In this document: in pieces, positions 12,632 through 22,071 of the stretch
Numbering within the stretch: position 1 is the first letter of the stretch
How the letters are laid out: every line of letters starts with the position of its first letter
Assembly: GCF_028290435.1 (NCBI RefSeq)
Contig: NZ_JAQGJV010000088.1
Location: forward strand, 28,474-92,473
DNA: 64,000 bases
Direction of reading: 5' to 3'
DNA from: Devosia sp.
GTDB taxonomy: Bacteria > Pseudomonadota > Alphaproteobacteria > Rhizobiales > Devosiaceae
Translations under genes and position numbers: made by a program
The notes under the pieces: generated by a model
The model's database searches: none
Told to the model about the DNA's origin: nothing
Seen by the model: the letters and a program-made list of their open reading frames with translations, nothing else

Positions 12632-12854
12632 GCTTCCCCTGTATCGCGCGCCTCTGCCCCATGAAAGGTCTGTCACGCCGCCGTGTAGCCGCCTGGGCGC
12701 ATCCCGGCGCGCAGTGGTGCAAATTGGCTACAGAAAGCACCCGTGCCAAGGAAACGAGAGCTAGTTTTCGCCGCAATGCTCGGCCCCGCAGACCTGCTGA
12801 CAGGCTCTGACAGCAGCAGGGCGCATGCTCATTCTCCAAGCAAAGGAGGATGTC

Positions 12855-13046
12855 ATGACCGCCATGACCGATCGTCTGCCAGCCCACAACGACCTCGTCG
12901 TCATCGCCGAACGCGCCAGCCTTTACCAACTGCTGCTCTCAGCCCTGCGCTACCAGCGCAAGCCCCAGCCCCTGCCAACTTGGCTCTATGCCGATCTGGG
13001 CCTGCAACCGAGCCGGGATCGGGAGTTTGTGCCCCGAGGGCGGTGA
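12855..13046 (+). CDS. Small DUF1127-like protein
   Basis: 63 residues from the ATG at 12855, which has a strong AAGGAGG ribosome-binding site. The C-terminal part (LPTWLYADLGLQPS) resembles the core of DUF1127/YjiS proteins, which end in an R/L-rich helix and an RDIGL-like motif. The arginine count is lower than usual, so the assignment is tentative. The 220 bases upstream hold a hairpin near 12795-12817 (CTGCTG...CAGCAG) but no clear promoter. Confidence 0.6.
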   Translation: MTAMTDRLPAHNDLVVIAERASLYQLLLSALRYQRKPQPLPTWLYADLGLQPSRDREFVPRGR

Positions 13047-13054
13047 AGGGCGGC

Positions 13055-14029
13055 CTAGAAGCTGCCCTTCAGGCCCGCGGTGACGTCGATGGTGCGCAGG
13101 TCCAGCCCGCCGCTATTGCTGCCGTAAAACAGGACCGCGCCAGTGCCGGTGTCGCGCACATCGCTGGTGGCCTTTGTGGTGAAGACCTGACTATAGCGCG
13201 CCGCCACGAACAGCTGCGACGTGGGACCCAGATCGAAAGCCGCATTGGCGCCGATTGCCAGCGTCGGGGCAACATAGAGAGCATCGGAAAACCGCAGGTC
13301 GCGCTGCCAATGCTCATCGGTGGAGCGGCCGAACACCGTCACCCCGGCACGCAACATACCGCCCAAATGCAGACTGCCACTGTCCATCTGCCCGTCGACG
13401 CCCGCAAACACCGAGGGCAATTGTTGGCGATAGGTGACTACCGGCCCCGCCGGAATATTGAAGCCGTTGTTACGAAACCCGCCCGTGCTGTAGAGCGCGC
13501 TGCCGCCGGACGCCGTCCATTGCACATCGCTATATTGCAGCCCGCCATTGAGATTGATCGAGCCGGCCTCGCTCCGCACGAGATCGTAGCCCAAATCCGC
13601 GCTGCCGCTGGCGAAATAATCCAGTTGCGTATCGGGATGCTGGCTGCGATCGGTCCAGTCATCCGGCCCGTTGCCCGGCACGAAGGGACCGGCGCCGTCA
13701 TAGTCCTGCCAGTCATAGTCCTCCATGTAGGAACTGCCCGATAGCGCCAGCGCCCCCTCGGCCTTGAGGGTAAATCCGCCGCCAAGCTGCACATCGGCGC
13801 CACTGCGCAAGACTGGCGCCGTGCTTTGCCAGGTCAACTGGCTCAGCGTGTGATTGCCGTCGAACACGAATTCATTGGCCTGCAGGCTCATGGCGCCGAC
13901 GCTGGCCGAAAAGACCACGCGCTCATCCAGCGCATCGTTGCCGATATCCTGCGCCCCCGCGGGAGCGCAGCCGAGCAATAGCGTCAGCCCGACGCCACAT
14001 CGCCATGATGATCGCAACATTATGGGCAT
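13055..14029 (-). CDS. Omptin family outer membrane protease
   Basis: 324 residues with a signal peptide (VGLTLLLGCAPAGAQ) and an aromatic C-terminus (AGLKGSF) typical of outer-membrane barrels. Omptin landmarks are present: the loop DYDWQDYD with the Asp pair, DDWTDRSQHPDTQLDYF, and STDEHWQRDL with the Asp-x-His dyad. All four omptin catalytic positions (Asp, Asp, Asp, His) can therefore be matched. Omptins are surface proteases, often cutting between basic residues and depending on LPS. The start at 14029 has GGAG 7 bases upstream. It stands alone, convergent with the DUF1127-like gene. Confidence 0.8.
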   Translation of the reverse strand: MPIMLRSSWRCGVGLTLLLGCAPAGAQDIGNDALDERVVFSASVGAMSLQANEFVFDGNHTLSQLTWQSTAPVLRSGADVQLGGGFTLKAEGALALSGSSYMEDYDWQDYDGAGPFVPGNGPDDWTDRSQHPDTQLDYFASGSADLGYDLVRSEAGSINLNGGLQYSDVQWTASGGSALYSTGGFRNNGFNIPAGPVVTYRQQLPSVFAGVDGQMDSGSLHLGGMLRAGVTVFGRSTDEHWQRDLRFSDALYVAPTLAIGANAAFDLGPTSQLFVAARYSQVFTTKATSDVRDTGTGAVLFYGSNSGGLDLRTIDVTAGLKGSF

Positions 14030-14113
14030 TGGTGCTCCACGGTCCCTTACCTCGTGTATAAAGCCATTGTGGCGTTAAACAACGCTTTACCACCTGCGCC
14101 GAGACTGTTGGCC

Positions 14114-15043
14114 ATGGCCGATTCTGCCTTCGCCACCGATGAAACCGTTCGCGCCCAGATCAATCTGTGGCAGCGCGACCTCGGCTCGGTGCGCCGCCTC
14201 GCTGACAATACGCTCGAAGCCTATAGCCGCGATCTCGATCAGTTCCTGACCTTCCTTTGCGCCCACACCGGGGGCCCGGTAACCCTGACAACGTTTCGCG
14301 AGCTGCGCGGCGCCGACATTCGCGCCTTCATGGCCCAGCGTCGCAATGACAGTCTGGGCTCGCGCTCACTGGCGCGGGTGCTGTCCGCGCTCAAATCCTT
14401 TTTCCGCTACCTTGAGCGTGAAGGCGTCGTCACCACCGAAGCGCTCAACATCATCCGCACCCCCAAGCTTGCCCGCTCGCTGCCCAAGGCCCTGACCGTG
14501 ATCGAGGCGCGCAGCGCCATCACCACAACGGGTGAAATGGAGGAACGCCCTTGGGTCGCCGCTCGCGACATGGCGGTGCTCTCGCTGTGTTACGGCGCGG
14601 GCCTGCGTATTTCCGAGGCGCTCGCCATCACCCGCGGCGATCTTGAGGACACAGCGCTGCGCGTTACCGGCAAGGGCGGCAAAATCCGCCTCGTGCCGTT
14701 GATCGACGCTGTTCGCCGCTCTATCGATACCTATCTGGAAATCTGCCCGTTCAAGCTCTGGCCTGAAGAGCCGCTGTTTCGCGGCATCAAGGGCGGCGTG
14801 CTGTCGCCCCGCCTGATCCAGCTTCGTGTTGTTCAATTGCGCGGCGCCCTCGGCCTGCCGCCTTCGGCCACCCCGCATGCGCTGCGCCATTCCTTCGCCA
14901 CCCATCTGCTCAGCCGGGGCGGCGACCTGCGTGCCATTCAGGAACTGCTCGGCCACGCCTCGCTTTCCACCACCCAGATTTATACCGCCGTCGATACCGA
15001 CCGCCTGCTCGACAGCTACCGCAAGGCTCATCCCCGCGGCTGA
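14114..15043 (+). CDS. xerC: Tyrosine recombinase XerC
   Basis: About 309 residues from the ATG at 14114; a GTG at 14054 is possible. It has an N-terminal SAM-like core-binding domain (NLWQRDLGSVRRLADNTLEAYSRD) and a C-terminal catalytic domain with the conserved residues of the family: Arg in GAGLRISEAL, HxxR in HALRHSF, His in LGHASLSTTQIYT and Tyr in that same motif. With XerD it resolves chromosome dimers at dif. It lies in the same neighbourhood as priA, as in many relatives. Confidence 0.93.
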   Translation: MADSAFATDETVRAQINLWQRDLGSVRRLADNTLEAYSRDLDQFLTFLCAHTGGPVTLTTFRELRGADIRAFMAQRRNDSLGSRSLARVLSALKSFFRYLEREGVVTTEALNIIRTPKLARSLPKALTVIEARSAITTTGEMEERPWVAARDMAVLSLCYGAGLRISEALAITRGDLEDTALRVTGKGGKIRLVPLIDAVRRSIDTYLEICPFKLWPEEPLFRGIKGGVLSPRLIQLRVVQLRGALGLPPSATPHALRHSFATHLLSRGGDLRAIQELLGHASLSTTQIYTAVDTDRLLDSYRKAHPRG

Positions 15044-15254
15044 ATTGATTAGCATCCTATTGGCTTTACAGCCGCCCGCCCGCAATGCTACCAACTTGCC
15101 ATGCACTCGTCCGCCAATCTCCTCCTTACGATCTGGCTTTCTGGCACCCTTCGGGCCCGGACCGAGCGCTGACGACCTAAGCGACTTCATGTTCACCGGC
15201 CCGCCTTCGTGGCGCTCCGGTGTGCTACAGGCGGGTCCTTCCAGGACTTCACAC

Positions 15255-16205
15255 ATGTCATCGCCTGCCGCAGTCCCAACCGCCACCAGCGCCGCCGATC
15301 CCCTGGGCTATGCTTTCGCCATGGGCGGAGCCATCCTGTTCTCGTCCAAATCCATCCTGATCAAGCTCGCCTATGCCGAGGGCGCGCCCACCGAAACGCT
15401 GCTCGCCTTGCGCATGCTGGTGGCGCTGCCGGTCTATGTCGTCATCTTTTTCGTGCTGTTGCGTCGCCAGCCCGAACTGAAAGCCAAGCTGACGCCGGCG
15501 CTGGTGGTACCCGCCATGGCCACCGGCATCTTGGGCTATTACGTCTCCAGCTACCTCGACTTCGCCGCACTGAACTACATCACCGCCCAATATGGACGGC
15601 TGGTGCTGTTCACCTATCCGTTCTTCGTGGTGCTGTTCGGCGCGCTGTTCTTCCGCGAAAAATTTGATTGGCGCATCGTGCCCGGCATGCTGGTGGCCTA
15701 TGGGGGCATTGTGCTGATCTTCGGCTGGAGCTTTCTCGACCAGCCCGATGGCCTGCTGCACGGCACGCTGCTGGTGCTGACCGCCGCCGTCACCTTCGCG
15801 TTCTACCAATTGTTCGCTAAGGGCCGCATGCGCCAAATGGGCACCGGGCTGTTCACCTGTATCGGCATGTCGACCGCCGCGCTTCTCGCCATCGCCCAGA
15901 GCATGGTCATCGGCGGCCCCGATGCCTTCGTTCATCTGCCCCACATGGTGTGGGTCTATGGCTTGGGCTTGGGCGTATTCGCCACCGTGCTGCCCTCATT
16001 CCTGATGAATGCCGCCATCGCCCGGATCGGGCCGCGCGCCAATTCCTCGACCGCGGCCTTTGGCCCGATCGTTACAATTGCCTTCGCGGTGGTGTTTCTA
16101 TCCGAACCATTTACGGTCTTCCATGCCGTCGGCACTGCCTTAGTCATCCTCGGTTCAGTAATGTTCAGCCATGCAGAGCGTCGAGAAAGAAACCGCCAAG
16201 TCTAA
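15255..16205 (+). CDS. EamA/DMT family transporter
   Basis: 316 residues from the ATG at 15255; a longer frame upstream overlaps xerC and is not used. About ten hydrophobic segments form two EamA halves; the motif FREKFDWRIVPGMLVAYGGIVLI closes the first and FLSEPFTVFHAVGTALVILGSV the second. It is an inner-membrane exporter or importer of small metabolites; the substrate cannot be read from sequence. The 211 bases before it hold nothing I can identify. Confidence 0.9.
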   Translation: MSSPAAVPTATSAADPLGYAFAMGGAILFSSKSILIKLAYAEGAPTETLLALRMLVALPVYVVIFFVLLRRQPELKAKLTPALVVPAMATGILGYYVSSYLDFAALNYITAQYGRLVLFTYPFFVVLFGALFFREKFDWRIVPGMLVAYGGIVLIFGWSFLDQPDGLLHGTLLVLTAAVTFAFYQLFAKGRMRQMGTGLFTCIGMSTAALLAIAQSMVIGGPDAFVHLPHMVWVYGLGLGVFATVLPSFLMNAAIARIGPRANSSTAAFGPIVTIAFAVVFLSEPFTVFHAVGTALVILGSVMFSHAERRERNRQV

Positions 16206-16290
16206 AACTTTGGGACAAGGCTTTTGAGCGCCGCAAAGCCGCTGTAATGTGCAGCCAGGCCTTGTGGACAGACCTTTGGGAGAACAATTG

Positions 16291-17823
16291 ATGATCGCCA
16301 CCAGAAAGCTGCTGACATGCACCTTGGCAGGGCTTGTCCTGTCGACCGGTCTGGTACTGCCGGCCTTTGCACAAAAGATCGGCGCGCCGACACCGCCGGC
16401 CGCCACTGCCACAACCGGTGACGTCGATTTCGGTGACGATAGCGGACAATGGCCCAAGGACACCGAATGCGACGACTCGCGTTTTACCGGCACCGGCATG
16501 GCAACCGAAATGGACGACAGCGCCATCCGCAAGGACGCCACCGATTGTAGCGCCGCCTTTGCCAAGGGCACCATCACCCTCAAGGACACCGGTACCGCCC
16601 CCGCCGATATCGCCATCGCGACCCCGATCGACGCCATCAATTTCGGCGACGACACCAGCGAATGGAACAAGGACGGCGAATGCGACGATCCGCGCTTCCA
16701 GGGCACCGGTTCGGCCAGCGAGCTAGTCGATGCCGACCTGATGAAGGACGCCACCGACTGCAAGGCCGCCTATGAGAAGGGCACCATCACCCTCAAGGAT
16801 ACAGGAACCACCACCGACACCCCGGTCGCCATCAACAATACCGATATCGACTTCGGCGACGATAGCAGCGAGTGGAGCAAGGACGGCGAGTGCGACGACT
16901 CGCGCTTCGACGGCACCGGCATGGCCTCCGAAATGGACGACAGTGCCATTTCCAAGGACGCCACCGATTGCAGCGCGGCCTTCGCCAAGGGCACCATCAC
17001 CCTCAAGGACACAGGCACCACGACCCCAGTTGCCAATGCCGATGTCGATTTCGGCGACGACAGCAGCCAGTGGTCCAAGGATGGCGAATGCGACGATCCG
17101 CGCTTTACCGGCACGGGCTCCGCCAGCCAGCTGCTCGACGAAGACAAGCTGCATGACGCCACCGACTGCAAGGCCGCCTTCACCGCCGGCACCATCACAC
17201 TCAAGACCGACGGCACTGACGGCGGCGACGTTCCAGTGGTCGCCACCGGCGACATCGTCTTCGGCGACGATGCCGGCGAATACAACAATGACCAGGAATG
17301 CGACGATCCGCGCTTCGAGGGCACTGGCGTTGCCAGCGAACCTGTTATCGAAAACCGCATGCACGACGCCACCGATTGTCAGGCCGCCGTTACCGCGGGC
17401 ACCGCGACCATGAAGGCCGGCGAGACCAACGAGGCCGCCGCGTTCGATTACGGCACCGACAATTCCAAATATGCCAATGATGGCGAATGCGACGACAAGC
17501 GCTTTGTCGGCACCGGCATGGACAAGAAGCTGCTCGAGGAAGACGTCTCCAACGACGCCACCGATTGCCGCACCATGGTCGAATCGGGCGCCCTGAGCAT
17601 CATCCCGGTCTACGATCCCGCCTATCTTGCCGGCGCTCCCTACGACAGCAAAGGCATCAACTTCGGCGACAACACCTCCGAATACGCCAATGACGACCAG
17701 TGCGACGACCCGCGCTTCCAGGGCCCGGGCACTGCCTCGACCCTGCTCGACGGCGACCTGCGCCACGACCGCGACGACTGCAAGAAAGCCTATGAAGCCG
17801 GCACGGTTATTTTGATCGACTAA
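16291..17823 (+). CDS. Secreted protein made of seven tandem Cys/Asp-rich repeats
   Basis: 510 residues from the ATG at 16291 (GGGAG upstream). After a signal peptide (residues 1-28, ending VLPAFAQ) the whole protein is seven imperfect repeats of 63-71 residues. Their aromatic anchor residues lie near 47, 118, 188, 254, 324, 387 and 458. Each repeat has the pattern FGDDxSxWxxDGECDDxRF, then GTG, then DATDCxxA, then GTITLK, so two cysteines per repeat. Repeats 1-3 are most alike and 5-7 diverge, suggesting expansion from the N-terminal end. The protein is very acidic. Paired Cys suggest one disulfide per repeat and clustered Asp suggest metal binding; both are inference. No catalytic domain is seen. 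It stands alone and has its own terminator. Confidence 0.85.
   Translation: MIATRKLLTCTLAGLVLSTGLVLPAFAQKIGAPTPPAATATTGDVDFGDDSGQWPKDTECDDSRFTGTGMATEMDDSAIRKDATDCSAAFAKGTITLKDTGTAPADIAIATPIDAINFGDDTSEWNKDGECDDPRFQGTGSASELVDADLMKDATDCKAAYEKGTITLKDTGTTTDTPVAINNTDIDFGDDSSEWSKDGECDDSRFDGTGMASEMDDSAISKDATDCSAAFAKGTITLKDTGTTTPVANADVDFGDDSSQWSKDGECDDPRFTGTGSASQLLDEDKLHDATDCKAAFTAGTITLKTDGTDGGDVPVVATGDIVFGDDAGEYNNDQECDDPRFEGTGVASEPVIENRMHDATDCQAAVTAGTATMKAGETNEAAAFDYGTDNSKYANDGECDDKRFVGTGMDKKLLEEDVSNDATDCRTMVESGALSIIPVYDPAYLAGAPYDSKGINFGDNTSEYANDDQCDDPRFQGPGTASTLLDGDLRHDRDDCKKAYEAGTVILID
16423..17820 (+). repeat. Seven-copy coding repeat, unit about 190-213 bases
   Basis: The DNA of the repeat protein shows in-frame tandem copies. 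The ECDD-encoding core (gaatgcgacga) recurs in most copies, and the block encoding GTITLKDTG is nearly identical in copies 1-3. Such repeats can gain or lose units by recombination. Confidence 0.8.
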
Positions 17824-17846
17824 GCTGGGCTGATCTCAAATGCGAA

Positions 17847-17875
17847 CGGCGGGACTTGGGTCCCGCCGTTTTTGT
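17847..17875 (+). terminator. Rho-independent terminator of the repeat-protein gene
   Basis: CGGCGGGA (17847-17854) pairs with TCCCGCCG (17861-17868) around CTTGGG, followed by a T-rich run. It is 24 bases after the stop codon. Confidence 0.88.
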
Positions 17876-17896
17876 TTCTAAATCGGGGCTAACCGT

Positions 17897-18010
17897 CACC
17901 CCCTCCCGACCTCCCCATCAAGGGGAAGTGTCTGCCGGGGGGTTGAACTGGATCGAACGTCAAGAGTGGAGAGAAACCTCCCCCTTGATGGGGGAGGTAG
18001 GAGGGGGGTG
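17897..18010. repeat. Paired-palindrome intergenic element, copy A
   Basis: Two C/G-rich arms of about 34-35 bases (17897-17930 and 17976-18010) are near-complete inverted copies of each other. Each arm is itself partly palindromic (CTCCCCATCAAGGGGAAG; CTCCCCCTTGATGGGGGAGG). The 45-base spacer is unrelated. It sits between the converging ends of the repeat-protein gene and sdhB. Elements of the same design lie at 49590-49730 and 57513-57636. Confidence 0.7.
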
Positions 18011-18082
18011 TTCTCGATTGACCACTATGCTGGCAATCCCGCTCCGCCCCCGTGACCCTGAGTCTGTGGTGACCTTGGGACG

Positions 18083-18865
18083 TCAAGCGGCCCGGCGTTC
18101 GACCATCATCTTCTTGATTTCCGCAATCGCTTTGGCCGGGTTCAGGCCCTTGGGGCAAACCTTGGCGCAGTTCATGATGGTGTGGCAGCGATAAAGCTTG
18201 AAGGGGTCTTCCAGGTCATCCAGCCGCTCGCTCTGGCTCTGGTCGCGCGAATCGATCAGCCAGCGATAGGCCTGCAGCAGCGCAGCCGGTCCGAGATACT
18301 TCTCCCCATTCCACCAATAGCTCGGGCACGAGGTCGAGCAGCAGGCGCACAGGATACACTCGTATAGCCCGTCGAGCTTGGCGCGCTCGGGAACACTTTG
18401 CGTCCATTCCTTGTCGGGCGCCGGCGTCGTGGTCTTGAGCCAGGGCTCGATGGCGCGATGCTGGGCGTAGAAATTGAACAGGTCCGGGATCAGGTCCTTG
18501 ACCACCGGCATATGCGGCAGCGGGTAGATTTTGATCGGCCCGCTCGAGTCATCCATGCCCTTGGTGCAGGCTAGGGTATTGAGCCCGTTGATGTTCATCG
18601 AGCATGAGCCGCAGATACCTTCGCGGCAGGAGCGGCGCAGCGTCAGCGTTGCATCGACCTTGTTCTTGATCCACAGCAGGCCATCCAGAATCATCGGCCC
18701 GCAATCATCGAGATCGACGAAATAGGTATCGATGCGCGGATTGTCGTCGCTATCGGGGTTGTAGCGATAGATGTGATACTCGCGCAGCCGCTTGGCGCCA
18801 GCCGGCTTGGGCCAGGTCTTGCCCTTTGCGGGCCGCGAATTCTTGGGGAGCAGCAGCTCGACCAT
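18083..18865 (-). CDS. sdhB: Succinate dehydrogenase iron-sulfur subunit
   Basis: 260 residues. All three iron-sulfur cluster motifs are present: CREGICGSC...C for the 2Fe-2S centre, [12 protein letters not shown] for 4Fe-4S, and [14 protein letters not shown] for 3Fe-4S. It passes electrons from SdhA flavin to the membrane quinone site of complex II. It is the last gene of a seven-gene run and is separated from sdhA by three unrelated genes. Confidence 0.98.
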   Translation of the reverse strand: MVELLLPKNSRPAKGKTWPKPAGAKRLREYHIYRYNPDSDDNPRIDTYFVDLDDCGPMILDGLLWIKNKVDATLTLRRSCREGICGSCSMNINGLNTLACTKGMDDSSGPIKIYPLPHMPVVKDLIPDLFNFYAQHRAIEPWLKTTTPAPDKEWTQSVPERAKLDGLYECILCACCSTSCPSYWWNGEKYLGPAALLQAYRWLIDSRDQSQSERLDDLEDPFKLYRCHTIMNCAKVCPKGLNPAKAIAEIKKMMVERRAA

Positions 18866-18889
18866 CTCGGTATTCCCTAGTCCTGAAAC

Positions 18890-19183
18890 TCAGTAGTTCG
18901 GCTTGCAGATCTGATTGCTGTGCGCGACGTAATCGTTGTAGCGGACGGCATATTTGGGATCGAGCGTCTTGCCACCCATGGAGGCGATCACCACCGTCAT
19001 GAAGTCGCTGTCGATCAGCTTGGCCGTCGCCTCGGCCTTGCATGAGCACAGCGTCTCATCCTGCGCGATGCCCATGCAGGTGGCATGAAACTCGGCTTTC
19101 TGCTCCGTCGATGGCGGCGCTGCCATCGCGGCACTCGCGCCCAGGCCCGTCAGCAACAGCCCAATAACCAACGCCGTCTTCAT
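18890..19183 (-). CDS. Small secreted cysteine-containing protein inside the sdh operon
   Basis: 97 residues from the ATG at 19183, with GGAAGGAA just upstream. It overlaps the stop of the DUF3052 gene by four bases (ATGA). A signal peptide (MKTALVIGLLLTGLGASAAMA) leads a mature part of about 75 residues with four cysteines (ATCMG, LCSC, ICKPNY), so a periplasmic disulfide-bonded protein is likely. It ends 24 bases before sdhB. I do not recognise the family. Its position suggests co-expression with complex II, but no function can be read. Confidence 0.75.
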   Translation of the reverse strand: MKTALVIGLLLTGLGASAAMAAPPSTEQKAEFHATCMGIAQDETLCSCKAEATAKLIDSDFMTVVIASMGGKTLDPKYAVRYNDYVAHSNQICKPNY

Positions 19184-19620
19184 CTCAATTCCTTCCGGAT
19201 CACCAACCTCAGGCTCGACCAGATCGCGTCGACCGCACAAACCTTCACATCCACCAGCCCGATCGGCAGCATCACCTCGCGGATCGTATCCTCGGTGATG
19301 TCGGTAGGCACTTTGCTTGCCTTTTTCGGCCAGCTCACCCAGATCGCCCCGTCCCGGTCGATACTATCCAGCAATGGTTTCGTCGCCGTCTCCAACTCGT
19401 GGCGCGACGTGGTAAAACCATGGATCACGTCATATCCTGGATCACCATCGGTAAAACTCGCCCACCCCGCCTGCGCCATCTCGACAAAATGCCGCGACAC
19501 GCGCAGATCGTTCAGGCTCGGCGGCAGGTTGACGAACAACACCCGCTGCCCATCCTTGAGCCCGAGCTTCTGCGCGAGCGGCGTGCCGGAATATCCGGCG
19601 TCTGGCGTGGCCCCGGCCAT
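19180..19620 (-). CDS. DUF3052 family protein
   Basis: About 146 residues from the ATG at 19620 (MAGATPDAGYSGT). It has the DUF3052 hallmarks: GYSGTPLAQKLGLKDGQRVLF at the start and AIWVSWPKK, then VCAVDAIWSSLRLVIRKE, near the end. The function of this small cytoplasmic family is not known to me. The start overlaps the preceding DUF1684 stop by one base (TGATG), so the two are translationally coupled. Confidence 0.85.
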   Translation of the reverse strand: MAGATPDAGYSGTPLAQKLGLKDGQRVLFVNLPPSLNDLRVSRHFVEMAQAGWASFTDGDPGYDVIHGFTTSRHELETATKPLLDSIDRDGAIWVSWPKKASKVPTDITEDTIREVMLPIGLVDVKVCAVDAIWSSLRLVIRKELR

Positions 19621-20249
19621 CAATGCCCCACCACCATTTCCCCGCCTCGCGCCGGCGCGCTCAGCCAGTTGTTCCTTGGCGCCAGCGGGCACACCCAGCG
19701 GGGCGAATAATAGCAGGAGGGATTATAGGCGAAGTTGAAGTCGAGGATGACGCGGCCATCGGCATCAGCGCCGAGATCGGCACTCTTGATCGAATCGATC
19801 AGGTAACGCCCGCCGCCATAGGTTTCGTGCCCCGAAGTGCCGTCGCGGAACGGCAGGAACACGCCGCCGCCATAGCCACCCAGCCAATAGAGCGTCAGTT
19901 CGCCCCCGAAACGTTCGCGCAGTCCGCGTGTCGTCGCGAACGGCGTCAGCGCCGCATCGCCATCGGCACCGGCCGACAGAAAGAGCGGCTCATGGGTTTC
20001 AGCATCGCCGAGGTCAACTACGAACCGCAAGGTCGGATCGTAGTCGAAATAGATCGGCAATGGCGCGCCCGGCTCCAGCGGCGTCTGCGCGTGGTTGGCA
20101 AACAGGTCGGCCTTGGTATCTTTCCACACTTGCCAGGCGGCGCGTGGATCAGGCTCCGCCCGTACCTGCGCAAACAAATCCGCTATCCGCCGCCGCCAGT
20201 CCCACAGCGAGGCGGTCGAAGCCAAGTGTTCTGCGCCGACCGCTGCCAT
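19620..20249 (-). CDS. DUF1684 domain protein
   Basis: 209 residues. The C-terminal part has the conserved DUF1684 stretch YLIDSIKSADLG, then LDFNFAYNPSCYYSP and CPLAPRNNWL, with two conserved cysteines. The N-terminal part (LWDWRRRIADLFAQVR) matches the family's helical start. No biochemical role is established to my knowledge. The start is 3 bases after the sdhA stop, so it must be on the sdh transcript. Confidence 0.88.
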   Translation of the reverse strand: MAAVGAEHLASTASLWDWRRRIADLFAQVRAEPDPRAAWQVWKDTKADLFANHAQTPLEPGAPLPIYFDYDPTLRFVVDLGDAETHEPLFLSAGADGDAALTPFATTRGLRERFGGELTLYWLGGYGGGVFLPFRDGTSGHETYGGGRYLIDSIKSADLGADADGRVILDFNFAYNPSCYYSPRWVCPLAPRNNWLSAPARGGEMVVGH

Positions 20250-20252
20250 GGC

Positions 20253-22067
20253 TCAGTATACCCGAGCTTTCGGCGCAATCTTCTTGAGGTCGATCCCGCC
20301 CTGGTCATAGGGCGTCAGGGGATCGACATGCACCGGGCGATAGCCCAGCGTCACCGCGCCGGTATCGGTATCGATCCAGCTCAGCGTGTGCTTGCGCCAG
20401 TTGACGTCGTCGCGGCTGGGGAAATCCTCATGCGCATGGGCGCCGCGGCTTTCGTGGCGGGCTTCTGCGCTCACGACCGTGACCATGGCATTGGCCATCA
20501 GGTTTTCCAGCTCCAGCGTTTCCACCAGGTCCGAATTCCAGATCAGCGAGCGATCAGTCACCCGCACATCCGGCAACTGGCTGTAGATTTCGCTCATCCG
20601 CTTGACGCCGCTTTTGAGCGACTCATCGGTACGGAAGACCGCGGCGTCTTCCTGCATGGTGTGCTGCATGGCATCGCGCAGTTCTGCCGTCGGCTTGGAG
20701 CCATTGGCATTGCGCAGCCGGTCGAAGCGGGCGAGGATTTTCTCGTCCTGGCCCGGATTGATCGCCGGAATCGGCGCCGAGCGGTCCATCACCACGCCTG
20801 CGCGCAAGGCGGCGGCGCGGCCGAAGACCACGAGATCGGTCAGCGAATTGGAGCCCAGCCGGTTGGCACCGTGCACTGAGGCGCAGGCGGCTTCGCCCAC
20901 AGCCATCAGCCCCGACACGATCGCATCGGGGTTTTCCGGCGTCGGGTTGAGCACTTCGCCATGATAATTGGCGGGGATGCCGCCCATATTGTAATGCACC
21001 GTCGGCAGCACCGGGATCGGCTCGCGCGTCAGATCGACACCGGCAAATATCTTGGCGCTTTCGGTAATGCCCGGCAGCCGCTCATGCAGCACTTTCGGGT
21101 CGAGATGATCGAGGTGCAGGTAGATGTGATCCTTCTTCGGGCCAACGCCGCGCCCCTCGCGGATTTCCAGCGTCATGCAGCGCGAAACGACGTCGCGCGA
21201 TGCCAGGTCCTTGGCATTGGGCGCATAGCGCTCCATGAAGCGCTCGCCTTCCGAATTGGTCAGGTAACCGCCCTCGCCACGTGCGCCTTCGGTGATCAGC
21301 ACGCCGGCGCCATAGATGCCTGTCGGATGGAACTGCACGAATTCCATGTCCTGCAGCGGCAGGCCGGCCCGCGCCACCATGCCATTGCCGTCGCCGGTGC
21401 AGGTATGGGCGGAGGTCGCCGAAAAATACGAGCGGCCATAGCCGCCGGTCGCCAAAACCGTGGTCTTGGCGCGGAAGCGGTGCAGCGTGCCGTCATCCAG
21501 CTTCCAGGCCATCACGCCTTCGCAGGCGCCGTTCTCGCCCATGATCAGGTCGAGGGCGAAATATTCGATATAGAACTGCGCATTGTGGCGCAGGCTCTGC
21601 CCATAAAGCGTGTGCAGGATGGCGTGGCCGGTGCGGTCGGCGGCGGCGCAGGTGCGCTGCACCGGTGGGCCATCGCCATATTCGGTCATGTGGCCGCCGA
21701 ACGGGCGCTGGTAGATCTTGCCGTCTTCGGTGCGCGAAAACGGCACGCCGTAGTGTTCCAGCTCATAAATGGCCGCTGGCGCTTCCCGCACCAGATATTC
21801 CATGGCGTCGTTGTCGCCCAGCCAGTCCGATCCCTTGACGGTATCGTACATGTGCCACTGCCAGCTATCGGGACCCATATTCTGCAGGGACGCCGCGATG
21901 CCGCCCTGCGCCGCTACGGTGTGTGAACGGGTGGGAAACACCTTGGTGATGCAGGCGGTGTTGAGCCCCTGTTCGGCCATGCCCAGCGTGGCGCGCAGCC
22001 CGGCGCCGCCGGCACCCACGACCACGACATCGAATTCATGATCGATGATTTCGTAAGCAGAAGCCAC
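20253..22067 (-). CDS. sdhA: Succinate dehydrogenase flavoprotein subunit
   Basis: About 604 residues from a GTG start at 22067, which places it 4 bases after sdhD and begins with [12 protein letters not shown]. It has the FAD-binding GAGGAGLRA, the His that carries covalent FAD in [10 protein letters not shown], and the active-site region [15 protein letters not shown] with Arg in ANRLGSNSL. It oxidises succinate to fumarate in the TCA cycle. Confidence 0.98.
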   Translation of the reverse strand: MASAYEIIDHEFDVVVVGAGGAGLRATLGMAEQGLNTACITKVFPTRSHTVAAQGGIAASLQNMGPDSWQWHMYDTVKGSDWLGDNDAMEYLVREAPAAIYELEHYGVPFSRTEDGKIYQRPFGGHMTEYGDGPPVQRTCAAADRTGHAILHTLYGQSLRHNAQFYIEYFALDLIMGENGACEGVMAWKLDDGTLHRFRAKTTVLATGGYGRSYFSATSAHTCTGDGNGMVARAGLPLQDMEFVQFHPTGIYGAGVLITEGARGEGGYLTNSEGERFMERYAPNAKDLASRDVVSRCMTLEIREGRGVGPKKDHIYLHLDHLDPKVLHERLPGITESAKIFAGVDLTREPIPVLPTVHYNMGGIPANYHGEVLNPTPENPDAIVSGLMAVGEAACASVHGANRLGSNSLTDLVVFGRAAALRAGVVMDRSAPIPAINPGQDEKILARFDRLRNANGSKPTAELRDAMQHTMQEDAAVFRTDESLKSGVKRMSEIYSQLPDVRVTDRSLIWNSDLVETLELENLMANAMVTVVSAEARHESRGAHAHEDFPSRDDVNWRKHTLSWIDTDTGAVTLGYRPVHVDPLTPYDQGGIDLKKIAPKARVY

Positions 22068-22071
22068 GGCG

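Noticed and set aside
14826..15254. Upstream extension of the EamA transporter frame
   Set aside because: It overlaps xerC in another frame and adds no membrane segment; the start at 15255 fits the family.
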